In this document: positions 8,842 to 17,894 of the stretch, piece by piece
Layout of the letters: each line of letters begins with the position of its first letter
How positions within the stretch are numbered: the stretch's first letter is position 1
Origin: Bacteriovoracaceae bacterium UBA6153
GTDB taxonomy: Bacteria > Bdellovibrionota > Bacteriovoracia > Bacteriovoracales > Bacteriovoracaceae
Assembly: GCA_002428265.1 (NCBI GenBank)
Contig: DIUR01000003.1
Coordinates: 62,001 to 126,000 of the forward strand
DNA length: 64,000 nucleotides
Reading direction: 5' to 3'
Notes under the pieces: model-generated
The model's input: only the letters and a program-made list of their open reading frames with translations
Database searches by the model: none
Told to the model about the DNA's origin: nothing
Translations under genes and position numbers: made by a program

Positions 8842-9327
8842 CTATTTACTGAAATTTATAATAGTTGAAACTATTCCGATTGAGGCAGCCATCATGATTC
8901 CTAGCTTAATGGTGAGACGGGACTCTAGCTTGTCGAATTTGTGATCGATATCAGTAAAGCGTTTATCAATTTCAGTAAAGTGCTTATCAACTTGAGCAAA
9001 ACGTTTATCAATTTCAGTAAAGCGTTTATCAATTTCAGTAAAGCGTTTATCAATTTCAGTAAAGCGTTTATCAATTTCATCAAAACGATTTAAAAAAGTA
9101 ATCGTCCAAGAATTTATCTCTTTACGTAAGATGGTATTCTCATCTTTAAGCATATTGCTGAGTTCAATCATGTCAGTTTTAGTCATGAAATAATGTTCTT
9201 TAAAATCAGCTTTAGTAGCAAAATTTTGATCCATAAGTTCCATCCAAACTTGAACAGACTTCTTGGCCTGTTCGGTGGTAAATCCCACCTTTTCTAGTTC
9301 CTCAGTATACCTTAAAGCATGAATCAT
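8842..9327 (-). CDS. CCDC90/DUF1640-like coiled-coil protein with C-terminal membrane anchor
   Basis: 161 aa. The N-terminal region (YTEELEKVGFTTEQAKKSVQ) is like the start of DUF1640/CCDC90 proteins (bacterial relatives of MCUR1). Next comes a long coiled coil containing exact seven-residue repeats (FTEIDKR, about residues 85-126). A single C-terminal transmembrane helix follows (IKLGIMMAASIGIVSTIINF, 139-158). The architecture predicts a trimeric tail-anchored rod. The ribosome site GGGAGAG sits 7 bases before the ATG and is paired in a strong hairpin (9329-9371). The exact role of the family in bacteria is not established. Confidence 0.7.
   Translation of the reverse strand: MIHALRYTEELEKVGFTTEQAKKSVQVWMELMDQNFATKADFKEHYFMTKTDMIELSNMLKDENTILRKEINSWTITFLNRFDEIDKRFTEIDKRFTEIDKRFTEIDKRFAQVDKHFTEIDKRFTDIDHKFDKLESRLTIKLGIMMAASIGIVSTIINFSK
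8951..9076. repeat. six tandem 21-bp repeats encoding coiled-coil heptads
   Basis: The unit tcagtaaagcgtttatcaat+t occurs exactly at 8951, 9014, 9035 and 9056, with two diverged copies at 8972 and 8993. Each encodes one heptad (EIDKRFT). The near-identity at DNA level suggests recent copy-number change. Confidence 0.95.
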
Positions 9328-9328
9328 T

Positions 9329-9371
9329 GCATCTCTCCCTATAAGTACTAATATTTATAAGGGAGAGATGC
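9329..9371 (-). promoter_or_regulatory. hairpin masking the Shine-Dalgarno of the coiled-coil gene
   Basis: On the - strand transcript, GCATCTCTCCC (9371-9361) pairs perfectly with GGGAGAGATGC (9339-9329). Five more A-T pairs follow past one bulged base, closing a loop of about 10 bases. The 3' arm contains the GGGAGAG ribosome site for the ATG at 9327. There is no U-tract, so it is not a terminator. Its position argues for translational control, for example an RNA thermometer or a protein/ligand-responsive leader. Confidence 0.65.
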
Positions 9372-9446
9372 ACATCATATTAATGGAAGGATCTTTTAAG
9401 TTGCTAGAATTTAGAGTGAAGCCTGAAATCGAATATCAAAGATTGA

Positions 9447-10940
9447 TTAAACTGCAAAAACCTTCTTAATAGTCTCTGCCCATAACTTTCTCTTATCGCT
9501 GATATACTCAACTAGCCCTTGTTCCACTGGAAACTCTTTATCCTTTTTCCAGGTACTTTCGAGTTTATCAAAGTCAGCTAATCCCGCCCCAATAGCAGCG
9601 GCCAGAGCAGCTCCAAAAGCAGTTGTCTCGATAACCTTAGGTCTAATAATCGTCGTCTCTGAAATCGTCGCTTGAAGCTCCATAAGAAGTACATTGGCAG
9701 CGGCTCCACCGTCGACTTTAAGAGATTTTATTTCTAATCCCGTATCTTGTTTCATGGCCATTAATAAGTCGTTAATCGCCATTGCAATGCCTTCAAGGCA
9801 TGCATAAGCAATATGACATCTATTAGAATCGCGAGTTAATCCCATGATAGCTGCTTTAGCTTCAGCGTTCCAGTGAGGAGACCCGATTCCAGCGAAGTAG
9901 GGAAAGAATTGAATGTGCTTCATCTCTTCCATATTTTTTACTTCTCGAGCAAGAGATTCGATCTCTGAACTCTTTGAAACAATTTTTAAATTATCTCTTA
10001 ACCATTGAACGGCAGCTCCTGCTATATAACTTGAGCCTTCAAGGGCATAGACTGGTTTACCTTTATGTTTATATTCAACAGTTGTAAGGAGTCCTGATTT
10101 TGAATAAACCAGGTCAGTTCCAGTATTTAATAATACGAATGCACCAGTTCCATAAGTGCATTTCATTTCACCTTTGTGAAATCCAGCTTGTCCAAAAAGA
10201 GCTGACTGTTGGTCTCCTAAAATTCCAGTGATGGGAATCCCATCAGGAAGACTACTCAATCCTTTTGTCACGCCAAACTTTCCGAATGAATCTTCAATGC
10301 TTGGGAGACATTCGCGTGAGACGCCAAAAATTTCGAGAAGCTCGTTATCCCAATCACAGCTTTTTAGATCCATAAGCATCGTTCTGGATGCATTTGATGC
10401 ATCAGTCTTATGAGAAGCTCCACCTGTTAATTTATAAAGTAGAAAAGTATCGATTGTACCAAATAACAAATCCTGCTTTTTGGCGGCATCACTGACAGCT
10501 GAATTATTATTCAACAACCAGTGCATTTTTGTAGCAGAAAAATAGGGATCAATAGGAAGACCGGTTTTTTCTTTTATCTTTTCAGATAACTTTTTATCTC
10601 TTAACTGCTGACAAAATTCACTTGTCCTTCTGTCTTGCCAGACAATCGCATTCGCTAGCGGAGTACCTGCTTTACTAAAAGCACATGTTGTTTCCCTTTG
10701 GTTTGTAATACCAATGGCCTTAATCGCACTCGGCTGAACATTCTGGCTTTTTAAAACTTCCTTGATCGTCACTTCAACTGTCGACCAAATATCATTTAAG
10801 TTATGTTCTACCCAGCTAGGTTTTGGATAAATTTGAGGGTAGTCGCGACTGACTTGTCCAACAATAGTAAATGTTGATAAATCAATTAAGCACGATCTTG
10901 TGCCTGTCGTTCCTTGATCGATGGAAAGTATATAATTCAT
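9447..10940 (-). CDS. glpK: glycerol kinase
   Basis: 497 aa, the usual length. Phosphorylates glycerol to glycerol-3-phosphate with ATP. FGGY-family signatures are plain: N-terminal DQGTTGTRS, the substrate-binding NQRETTCAF and WQDRRT, GTIDTFLLYKLTGG, LGDQQSALFGQ, CTYGTGAFVLLNTG and the late VDGGAAANVLLMELQA. GAGGATTT precedes the ATG. No glpF or glpD lies next to it. The pilin-like peptide gene upstream ends 18 bases before it on the same strand. Confidence 0.97.
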   Translation of the reverse strand: MNYILSIDQGTTGTRSCLIDLSTFTIVGQVSRDYPQIYPKPSWVEHNLNDIWSTVEVTIKEVLKSQNVQPSAIKAIGITNQRETTCAFSKAGTPLANAIVWQDRRTSEFCQQLRDKKLSEKIKEKTGLPIDPYFSATKMHWLLNNNSAVSDAAKKQDLLFGTIDTFLLYKLTGGASHKTDASNASRTMLMDLKSCDWDNELLEIFGVSRECLPSIEDSFGKFGVTKGLSSLPDGIPITGILGDQQSALFGQAGFHKGEMKCTYGTGAFVLLNTGTDLVYSKSGLLTTVEYKHKGKPVYALEGSSYIAGAAVQWLRDNLKIVSKSSEIESLAREVKNMEEMKHIQFFPYFAGIGSPHWNAEAKAAIMGLTRDSNRCHIAYACLEGIAMAINDLLMAMKQDTGLEIKSLKVDGGAAANVLLMELQATISETTIIRPKVIETTAFGAALAAAIGAGLADFDKLESTWKKDKEFPVEQGLVEYISDKRKLWAETIKKVFAV

Positions 10941-10958
10941 AAATCCTCTTTTTATTAT

Positions 10959-11168
10959 TTAATTAGGGAGAACAACTTCTGTGGAATTAGGCTTAGCTAT
11001 AATTTTAAGCATAAGTTCCCATCGTGTACCTATAAGATAACTAAAACCTTTCATAAATCCAAATGAGATTGTTACAAGAATCATTAGGATAAAAATGAAT
11101 TCCAGAAAAGTTTGACCTTTTTGGTTTTTTAAACACGAGGGTTTAGGTTTCAGTCTTGATATATTCAT
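10959..11168 (-). CDS. TadE/pilin-like small membrane protein
   Basis: 69 aa from the ATG at 11168; a longer frame runs into the promoter of the divergent gene and is less likely. A basic N-terminus leads to NQKGQTFLEFIFILMILVTI, the GQ-x-x-x-E-F pattern at the start of the hydrophobic helix seen in TadE/TadF and Flp pilin-like pseudopilins, where Glu5 follows the cleavage site. No prepilin peptidase or Tad genes are nearby. It could be an orphan pseudopilin or simply a single-pass membrane protein. The start has no good ribosome site. Confidence 0.5.
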   Translation of the reverse strand: MNISRLKPKPSCLKNQKGQTFLEFIFILMILVTISFGFMKGFSYLIGTRWELMLKIIAKPNSTEVVLPN

Positions 11169-11202
11169 AGTACAATTTTCGATTATAAGAGGAGCTTCTA
11201 CA

Positions 11203-11766
11203 ATGAAGAAATTTTTACCATTAATCATTTTTGTCGTCGTCTTTGGTGGTGTTTTAGCAGGCCAGATCGGCTATAAAATGTTCAATAAGGCGCCTTCCGA
11301 AGATGTGGCCGTTAATAATCCAGAATATGCATCATATGAAAGCTTATTTTTGCATGCTAATTACAAAACGAATGATGGCAGTGATCTTGAGATGACAAAA
11401 ATTCATTCACCTGTTGTCATCTACAACTTCTGGGCTTCGTGGTGTCAGCCATGTTTAGCAGAAATGCCGTCAATGATTGCGTTGAAAAAAAGATTTAAGC
11501 CAGACGAAGTTTCAATTGTTGCGATCAATACAGATGAAGAAGATCAAAAAATTAATATCCAAAAAACATTATCGAAACTTGGAATAACAAATGAGTTCAT
11601 CATTGTTCCAGATCAAAATTCAAAGTTAGTGACTGATTTTAAAGTCTCTGCGATTCCTGTCACCATTATTTACCATAGAGGTAAGGTGGTGCATTTCTCC
11701 AATGGGCCAATGGATTTTAATTCCGAAGAAATCTTCGAGAAGATGAAAGGGTGGACCTCTAATTAA
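11203..11766 (+). CDS. TlpA/ResA-family membrane-anchored thioredoxin
   Basis: 187 aa. An N-terminal membrane anchor (residues 4-22) holds a periplasmic thioredoxin fold with the active site WASWCQPC (Cys82/Cys85 region). VVAINTDEE-like and AIPVTIIYHRG segments follow, including the conserved cis-Pro. Such proteins reduce disulfides in the periplasm, for instance for cytochrome c maturation; that partner here is inference, though c-type cytochromes are encoded at 47-48.7 kb. GAGGAG lies 8 bases before the ATG. It is divergent from the pilin-like gene, with only 34 bases between. Confidence 0.88.
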   Translation: MKKFLPLIIFVVVFGGVLAGQIGYKMFNKAPSEDVAVNNPEYASYESLFLHANYKTNDGSDLEMTKIHSPVVIYNFWASWCQPCLAEMPSMIALKKRFKPDEVSIVAINTDEEDQKINIQKTLSKLGITNEFIIVPDQNSKLVTDFKVSAIPVTIIYHRGKVVHFSNGPMDFNSEEIFEKMKGWTSN

Positions 11767-11774
11767 CGCTAAAA

Positions 11775-12161
11775 TTATTTTGCGTTACAAGATTTAAATT
11801 TTATAATTGATTTGAAGTAACCGTTTCTGATTGCCGCTTGAGCATTACATTCAGACAAGGAAGTATAGCTATCATCCATACAAACAAGTTCTTGAGTACA
11901 TGGATAACGACCTTGAACGATACTAGATAGACCGTGGCAGTTTGCAATACAAATATTATCGTAAGTTACAGTAGCACCGTAAGAATTGATTCCAGAAACA
12001 GGCATGTAAGTAGAATCGCAAGAACATTCTTTTCCAACTAATGACTCTGAAGTGCTGCTGTTGCCGGCCTTTTTCACTGTAGAATTATCTTTTCCACATG
12101 ATGAAACAATCAAGATTGTTATTAGGACGACGAAGTTTAAAAAGTATTTTGTTCTTTCCAT
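11775..12161 (-). CDS. lipoprotein with Kazal-like protease-inhibitor domain
   Basis: 128 aa from the ATG at 12161, chosen because GAGGA sits 5 bases upstream; the ATG at 12179 has no ribosome site. Signal peptide and lipobox end IVSSC. The mature part has CSCDSTYMPVSG...YGATVTYDNICIANCHG, matching the Kazal pattern C-x-C...Y-x-P-V-x-G...G-x-TY-x-N-x-C-x-x-x-C, and further paired cysteines. The usual Cys of PVCG is Ser here. Kazal domains inhibit serine proteases; a surface inhibitor could protect against its own or a host's proteases. It follows hutI on the same strand. Confidence 0.7.
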   Translation of the reverse strand: MERTKYFLNFVVLITILIVSSCGKDNSTVKKAGNSSTSESLVGKECSCDSTYMPVSGINSYGATVTYDNICIANCHGLSSIVQGRYPCTQELVCMDDSYTSLSECNAQAAIRNGYFKSIIKFKSCNAK

Positions 12162-12193
12162 ACAGTCCTCATCGGACATTCTGTAAAATAACT

Positions 12194-13405
12194 TTAAATA
12201 GCTAGATTTTTTCCCCAGTTATACGTAATCCGATCAATTGAGTCGGTGTTAAATACGCTAAATCTGGGCTTTAGGCCGGGAACAAGGGCCCCTTGATGGC
12301 GAAGTCCAAGCGAGTGGGCAGCGTTTAGGGTAATGGCTGACCAAAGCTCGGCCATGTTCATTTTATAGATAGGAGCGGCGAGAGAGGCCACCATTATAAG
12401 GTTGTCGCAGTGGCATGATCCAGGGTTGAAGTCAGATGCGATTGCCACCTTTACCCCAGCATCTAGGAAGGCGCGAGCATTGGCCTGGCTCTTTCCAAGA
12501 AATAGACCAGTGCCAGGAAGTAGTGTCGCTACAGTGTTGGAATTTTTTAAGGCCTCTATTCCATCAGCTCCAGTTGCCAGAAGATGATCAGCTGAAAGGG
12601 CATTATGTTTAGCTGCGAGGATAGCACCTTTGTTGTCATTAAATTCGTCAGCGTGAATTTTAACCGGGATATTCCATCGTTGAGCGCGCTCAAATAATGA
12701 GACAACATCATCATCGCTGAAATAGTTTTGTTCGTGGAAGATATCAACACAATCTAGTATTTGTTCTTCGCCAAGTTTGTCTAATAAAGGAAGAACGACT
12801 TCTTTCATATATTCGTATGAGCTTGAATAATCTTTTGGAACAGCGTGAGCGGCCATGAATGTATTGATGATTTGTACATCAGGTCTCACGACATTTTTTA
12901 AATCGTGAATGATTCTTGAGATCTCATATTCTTTTTCAAAGTTTAATCCATAACCAGATTTCACTTCAATGGTACCAACACCGTATGATTTAATTGTCTT
13001 CACTCGCTGCTGAGCAAGTTTTAAAAGTTCACTGCGAGAAAGTGCATTGGTTCCTTTCATCGAGTTAAGTATTCCACCACCAGCGGCAGCAATCTCTTCG
13101 TAAGTGGCCCCATTGAGTCTCATTGAATACTCGTGAGCTCGGTCTCCACCAAAAACAACATGAGTGTGTGAGTCTACAATTTCCGGCACACAAGTTTTAC
13201 CGGACATATCGATAAAATTTTGTGTCGTGTAGTCTTCATGCAATTCAGAATCTTTCCCGACCCAGACGATTTCATCTTGATTAATAATCATAGATGCATC
13301 TTTGATGATTCCTAAATCAGCAGGTACTAAGTTTCTGCCATCTTTTTCATAAGCAGGTTTCAGTGTTGCGATCTCAGAAAAATTACGGAAAATTTTTATT
13401 GTCAT
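12194..13405 (-). CDS. hutI: imidazolonepropionase
   Basis: 403 aa. Hydrolyses imidazolone-5-propionate to N-formimino-glutamate, the third step of histidine breakdown. Amidohydrolase metal ligands are visible: the DSHTHVVFGGDR strand, FMAAHAVP, KIHADEF, SADHLLATG and the late SDFNPGS. YGVGTIEVKSGYGL is the substrate-binding segment. TAAGGATTT precedes the ATG. It is last in the hutH-hutU-hutI order with only 6 bases to hutU, so co-transcribed. Confidence 0.96.
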   Translation of the reverse strand: MTIKIFRNFSEIATLKPAYEKDGRNLVPADLGIIKDASMIINQDEIVWVGKDSELHEDYTTQNFIDMSGKTCVPEIVDSHTHVVFGGDRAHEYSMRLNGATYEEIAAAGGGILNSMKGTNALSRSELLKLAQQRVKTIKSYGVGTIEVKSGYGLNFEKEYEISRIIHDLKNVVRPDVQIINTFMAAHAVPKDYSSSYEYMKEVVLPLLDKLGEEQILDCVDIFHEQNYFSDDDVVSLFERAQRWNIPVKIHADEFNDNKGAILAAKHNALSADHLLATGADGIEALKNSNTVATLLPGTGLFLGKSQANARAFLDAGVKVAIASDFNPGSCHCDNLIMVASLAAPIYKMNMAELWSAITLNAAHSLGLRHQGALVPGLKPRFSVFNTDSIDRITYNWGKNLAI

Positions 13406-13411
13406 AAATCC

Positions 13412-15082
13412 TTATGAGTTAATTTTTAAAGAAGGAAGTTTTAATGAACTCTCTTTTGCAGTTGTTCTTGCTAGCTCGTAACCAGCATCAGCATGTCTTG
13501 CAACACCCATACCTGGGTCTGAGTTTAGAACTCGCTTTAATCTCTCGTCCATATCTTTTGTCCCATCACAGCAGATAACCATACCAGAGTGTTGAGAATA
13601 TCCGATACCAACTCCACCGCCGTGGTGAAAAGAAGTCCATGAAGCACCATTCATTGTGTTGATCATTAGATTTAATAACGACCAGTCAGATACTGCATCT
13701 GTTCCGTCCATCATTCCTTCTGTTTCTCTATTTGGTGAAGTGACTGAACCACAGTCAAGGTGATCACGCCCAATAACGATTGGAGCTTTTACTTTTCCAT
13801 CTCTTACGAGTTGATTGAACATAAGGCCCGCTTTCTCACGCTCACCGTAATTTAACCAACAGATACGAGCAGGAAGACCTTGGAAGGCGACCATTTCTTG
13901 GGCCTTGTTAAGCCAGTTGTGTAGCTTCTTATTTTCAGGAAATAATTTTTTAATCGCTTCATCTGTTACGCGAATATCTTCCGGGTCTCCCGATAGGGCA
14001 ACCCATCTGAATGGGCCAGATCCTTTACAGAATAATGGTCTGATATAAGCAGGAACAAATCCAGGAAAGTCGTAAGCGTTTGTGACACCAACTTTTTTAG
14101 CACCTTCTCTTAAGTTGTTTCCGTAATCAAAAACGTGTGAGCCTTTCTTTTGGAACGCCAGCATAACAAGAACGTGATCACCCATCGTTTTGTTAGATAG
14201 GTCAGTGTACTTTTGTGGATCAGATTTTCTTAGAGCAAGGGCTGCTTCAACTGTCATCTTGTTTGGGAGATATCCATTAAGTGGATCGTGAGCAGACGTT
14301 TGATCTGTTACAAGATCTGGAACAATACCTTTGTCGTAAACGTATTTAAAGAAGTCAGCGGCATTTCCAACAACACCGATTGAAATAGCTTTTTTCTCTG
14401 CTTTAGATTTTAGAGCAAGGTCGATTGCTTCATCAAAAGTTTCACAAAGAACGTCGAGATATTTTGTCTTTAATCTTTTTTCAATTCTCCATTTCTCTAC
14501 ATCACAAGCTAAACACACACCATTTGCCATTTTTACAGCAAGAGGTTGAGCTCCACCCATTCCACCGATACCAGCAGTTAAAACAAGTCTTCCGGTTAAA
14601 TCTGCTCCATCGCCGTAGTGCTTTTCAGCAGCGGCCATGAATGTTTCATAAGTTCCTTGAAGAATCCCTTGAGTTCCGATGTAGATCCATGATCCGGCAG
14701 TCATCTGTCCGTACATCATCAGACCTTCGTCTTTTAATTTGTTAAAGTGATCCCATGTTGCCCAGTGAGGAACCAGGTTAGAGTTTGCAATGAGAACTCT
14801 TGGGCCATGTTCGTGACTTGGAAGAATCGCAACAGGTTTTCCTGATTGAATCATCAGTGTTTCATTATTTTCTAAATTCTTTAGTGCATGAATAATATCT
14901 TGAAGCGCTTGATGGCTTCTAGCTGCCTGACCATTTCCACCGTAGACAATTAGATTGTCTCTATCTTCAGCAACATCAGGGTGAAGGTTGTTAAGTAGAC
15001 AGCGAAGTGCTGCTTCTTGATGCCATCCTTTCGTTGTTAGAGTTGATCCTGTTGGTGGAAGTGGAATATGTGGTGTGCTCAT
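13412..15082 (-). CDS. hutU: urocanate hydratase
   Basis: 556 aa, normal length. Converts urocanate to imidazolone propionate using NAD+ as an electrophile. Conserved blocks include VYGGNGQAARSHQAL, MMYGQMTAGSW, LTAGIGGMGGAQPLAV, the DQTSAHDPLNGYLP loop, and RDHLDCGSVTSPNRETE with the catalytic Cys region. The A of its ATG is the last base of the hutH stop (TAATG), which indicates translational coupling. Confidence 0.98.
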   Translation of the reverse strand: MSTPHIPLPPTGSTLTTKGWHQEAALRCLLNNLHPDVAEDRDNLIVYGGNGQAARSHQALQDIIHALKNLENNETLMIQSGKPVAILPSHEHGPRVLIANSNLVPHWATWDHFNKLKDEGLMMYGQMTAGSWIYIGTQGILQGTYETFMAAAEKHYGDGADLTGRLVLTAGIGGMGGAQPLAVKMANGVCLACDVEKWRIEKRLKTKYLDVLCETFDEAIDLALKSKAEKKAISIGVVGNAADFFKYVYDKGIVPDLVTDQTSAHDPLNGYLPNKMTVEAALALRKSDPQKYTDLSNKTMGDHVLVMLAFQKKGSHVFDYGNNLREGAKKVGVTNAYDFPGFVPAYIRPLFCKGSGPFRWVALSGDPEDIRVTDEAIKKLFPENKKLHNWLNKAQEMVAFQGLPARICWLNYGEREKAGLMFNQLVRDGKVKAPIVIGRDHLDCGSVTSPNRETEGMMDGTDAVSDWSLLNLMINTMNGASWTSFHHGGGVGIGYSQHSGMVICCDGTKDMDERLKRVLNSDPGMGVARHADAGYELARTTAKESSLKLPSLKINS

Positions 15083-16617
15083 TAGTTCAATGCTCCAGTA
15101 TGAGTTTCAGCGGCCAAGATGATCTCATTGGTGTTGATAACTTTAATAATGTTGTTGATATCTTTATAAAATATTCTGTCTACATCAATCGTCGGGACAT
15201 GTTTTCTGATTAGAGTGTGAACTTCTTCAAGCGCCGGTGATGTTGTCAGCGGTCTTTGGAAATCCATTGCCTGTGTATTACATAAAAGCTCAATAGCTAA
15301 AACTGACTTTGCGTTATCGATAACTTCGTGAAGTTTTCTTCCAGCTGTCACTCCCATTGAAACGTGATCTTCTTTATCTGTTGAAGTTGGAACAGAGTCC
15401 ACACTTGCTGGATGACAAAGGTATTTATTTTCACTTACAAGAGCTGCCGCCGTTACATGGGCAATCATAAGTCCTGAGTTTAGTCCTGAGTTTTTTGTCA
15501 GGAAGGCAGGAAGCTCTGAGAAAACTGGATTCATCATTTTTTCAATTCGGCGCTCAGAGATGTTACAGATTTCTGCCACACCCATTGCAAGATAGTCCAT
15601 TACGAGGGCAAGGGCTTCACCGTGGAAGTTTCCACCTGAAATAACTTCACCAGTATCAACGAAGATAAGCGGGTTATCGGTAACTGCATTTAGCTCTAGA
15701 GAGATAACTTCTTCAGCGTGAATTAAAGTTTGTCTGCATGATCCGTGAACTTGAGGAACACAACGAAGAGAATAAGGATCTTGAACTTTATGACAATCAG
15801 GATGAGAGTCTTTTAGAATCGATCCCTTCAGTAGTGTATTTAAATTTTCCATACACTTAATTTGGCCAGGATGAGGCTTAAGCATAGTGATTTTTGGATT
15901 GTATGCTTTATCTGTTCCGCGCACACCATCCATTGTCAGAGTGGCACAAATATCAGCAAGCTTCATAATGCGTCTTGCTTCAAATACAGCAAGTGCACCA
16001 AGAGCAGCCATACAAGCCGTTCCATTAATCAGTGCAAGACCATCTTTAGGGCCAAGAACAGCTGGAGTTTTTCCAATCTGATCAATGGCAAAATTTGAAT
16101 TAATAATTTTTCCTTTGTACTCAACTTCGCCTTCGCCGATTAAAGCAAGTGCAATGTGAGAGAGAGGAGCGAGGTCACCACTGGCACCAACAGATCCTTT
16201 TTCCGGAACAACAGGAGTGATATCATTATTTAAAAATTCTAGAAGAAGCTCAACTGTGTACGGCTCTACGCCAGAGAATCCAGAAGTCAGGCAATTCGCA
16301 CGTAAAAGCATAATCGCTCTCGTGACTTCTCTTGAAAAAGGTTTGCCGACACCAGTGCAGTGAGAGCGAATAAGGTTTACTTGAAGTTGGGCCAGGTCTT
16401 TTTCAGCAATATGCATGCTTGAAAGAGCACCGAAGCCGGTGTTAATCCCATAAACAGGAGCTCCCTTTTTAACGATATCAAAAACGAAAGCGCGTGAGGC
16501 CTTCATTTTTTTCATCGCTTCAGCATCAATTGAAAGTTTTACACTTCCATTTTTTGCGTGAGCGACTTGGTAAACTTGATCAATAGTTAAAGACTGGCCA
16601 TTTAGACTGATATTCAT
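15082..16617 (-). CDS. hutH: histidine ammonia-lyase
   Basis: 511 aa. Deaminates L-histidine to urocanate, the first step of the pathway. The Ala-Ser-Gly at 145-147 (GSVGASGDLAPLSH) cyclises to the MIO cofactor; YGINTGFG near residue 56 supplies the catalytic Tyr, and NPLIF, NFHGEALAL and SVDSVPTS are conserved. First gene of the hut operon. No recognisable Hut regulator or transporter is adjacent, and hutG/hutF for the remaining steps are not in the window. Confidence 0.98.
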   Translation of the reverse strand: MNISLNGQSLTIDQVYQVAHAKNGSVKLSIDAEAMKKMKASRAFVFDIVKKGAPVYGINTGFGALSSMHIAEKDLAQLQVNLIRSHCTGVGKPFSREVTRAIMLLRANCLTSGFSGVEPYTVELLLEFLNNDITPVVPEKGSVGASGDLAPLSHIALALIGEGEVEYKGKIINSNFAIDQIGKTPAVLGPKDGLALINGTACMAALGALAVFEARRIMKLADICATLTMDGVRGTDKAYNPKITMLKPHPGQIKCMENLNTLLKGSILKDSHPDCHKVQDPYSLRCVPQVHGSCRQTLIHAEEVISLELNAVTDNPLIFVDTGEVISGGNFHGEALALVMDYLAMGVAEICNISERRIEKMMNPVFSELPAFLTKNSGLNSGLMIAHVTAAALVSENKYLCHPASVDSVPTSTDKEDHVSMGVTAGRKLHEVIDNAKSVLAIELLCNTQAMDFQRPLTTSPALEEVHTLIRKHVPTIDVDRIFYKDINNIIKVINTNEIILAAETHTGALN

Positions 16618-16694
16618 ATGTTCTCTCGTAAGGTTTTTAGCCTCACGATCCTACAATGAAACACTCGATTTTGTAATGGTGTTTTGCTTCAAGA

Positions 16695-17120
16695 TTAGGC
16701 CGCAGCAAGAGTCTTTTGTTTGGGGTATTTTTTGGTCATTTGGATCACGACCATCAGGGCCTTTGTGTTGTTATAGGCCTTGCACCAGCACAGTAGAGTC
16801 TTTTTCTTATACATTCCATACAATAAGACGGGATTAGACTCGATGGCCTCTGTGAGCGACTGGAGATGATTCATCTGGATAAATAAAACCAATTGCTCAA
16901 GCTCTCTGGGGTAGGACTCGAACTCTTCTTTTTTAACTCTCCTATGGGTTTTTAAAAGAATATAGATAGGGATGAGGATAATAAGTTTGGGAACGAAGAG
17001 TCCTACGCACATTATAAGAAGCATGCTCCAATAATCTTGTGCGATCAACGAAACCTCTAGAGGAAATACCACTGAGAAGCTGTAATCAAACCAATATTTT
17101 TTCAAATTGCGTAAACTCAT
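16695..17120 (-). CDS. hypothetical membrane protein with ankyrin-like C-terminus
   Basis: 141 aa, family unknown. Two hydrophobic stretches (about 14-40 and 43-60) are followed by a basic loop (KTHRRVKKEEF). A soluble helical tail (QSLTEAIESNPVLLYGMYKK, then TLLCWCKAYNNTKALMVVI) has the spacing of one ankyrin-type repeat (h-x-x-h-h-...TLL-x-h-A). It lies alone between hutH and rpe, with 111 bases upstream. No function can be assigned. Confidence 0.55.
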   Translation of the reverse strand: MSLRNLKKYWFDYSFSVVFPLEVSLIAQDYWSMLLIMCVGLFVPKLIILIPIYILLKTHRRVKKEEFESYPRELEQLVLFIQMNHLQSLTEAIESNPVLLYGMYKKKTLLCWCKAYNNTKALMVVIQMTKKYPKQKTLAAA

Positions 17121-17231
17121 TAAAAGCAGTTTACGGCTTATAAGTGTCTAATCCAAAAACAGACACAAGTTGTGGAAATGTTCACAATAGTGAATAAACA
17201 TTAATCAGAAAATTGCCTGAGATTTTTGGCG

Positions 17232-17888
17232 CTAGAATGATCTCAATGACTCAATCTTGGCCTTGTAATGGTCTTTACCATTTTTAAAGACGTATGACCC
17301 GGCCACTAGATTGTCTGCACCAGCAGCTATCAGTTCCTTGGCATTTTTATCAGTAACACCGCCATCAACCTGAATTTGAAAATGTGCTTTAAGACTTTCT
17401 CTTCTAGATTTTAGCTCTTGTATTTTATCGAAGGCAGAAGGCATAAATGATTGTCCACCAAAACCAGGTTCGACTGACATGACGAGAACAAGATCAATCG
17501 CTTTTAAAACTTCATCTGAGAGTTTGTGAACAGGAGTGTTGGGTTTTATGGAAATTCCGACACTCGGATAATTTTGTTTTAAATCCATAATGAGAGACAG
17601 GGGATCCATCACTGCTTCAACATGAAAAGTGAAATTGTACAGACCGGCGTTTTTTAGTGTCTCGCCGTGAAATTCAGGATTCGTTACCATGAAGTGAGCA
17701 TCACATTTATGAGGAGCTTTTTTTGCTATAAGCTCAATGATGGGATGACCGAAAGTTAAATTCGGCACAAAGTGTCCATCCATAATATCGAGGTGAAACC
17801 ACATATCTTTTACGCTATCAAAAGAATTAAGCTCAGATTCAATATTTAGAAAATCAGAAGCAAGAAGACTTGGCGAAATAATTGTCAT
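17232..17888 (-). CDS. rpe: ribulose-phosphate 3-epimerase
   Basis: 218 aa. Interconverts ribulose-5-phosphate and xylulose-5-phosphate in the pentose phosphate pathway. TIM-barrel signatures: SPSLLASDFLNI, HLDIMDGHFVPNLTFG (metal-binding His and Asp), VMSVEPGFGGQSF, QVDGGVTDKNA and AGADNLVAGSYVF for phosphate. Six bases after fmt, so the order def-fmt-rpe is one unit, as in several other bacteria. Confidence 0.97.
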   Translation of the reverse strand: MTIISPSLLASDFLNIESELNSFDSVKDMWFHLDIMDGHFVPNLTFGHPIIELIAKKAPHKCDAHFMVTNPEFHGETLKNAGLYNFTFHVEAVMDPLSLIMDLKQNYPSVGISIKPNTPVHKLSDEVLKAIDLVLVMSVEPGFGGQSFMPSAFDKIQELKSRRESLKAHFQIQVDGGVTDKNAKELIAAGADNLVAGSYVFKNGKDHYKAKIESLRSF

Positions 17889-17894
17889 AAAAAT

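Noticed and set aside
11765..11786. Hairpin across the convergent stops of the TlpA and Kazal genes
   Set aside because: The stem is mostly A-T with a bulge and almost no loop; too weak to call as a terminator.
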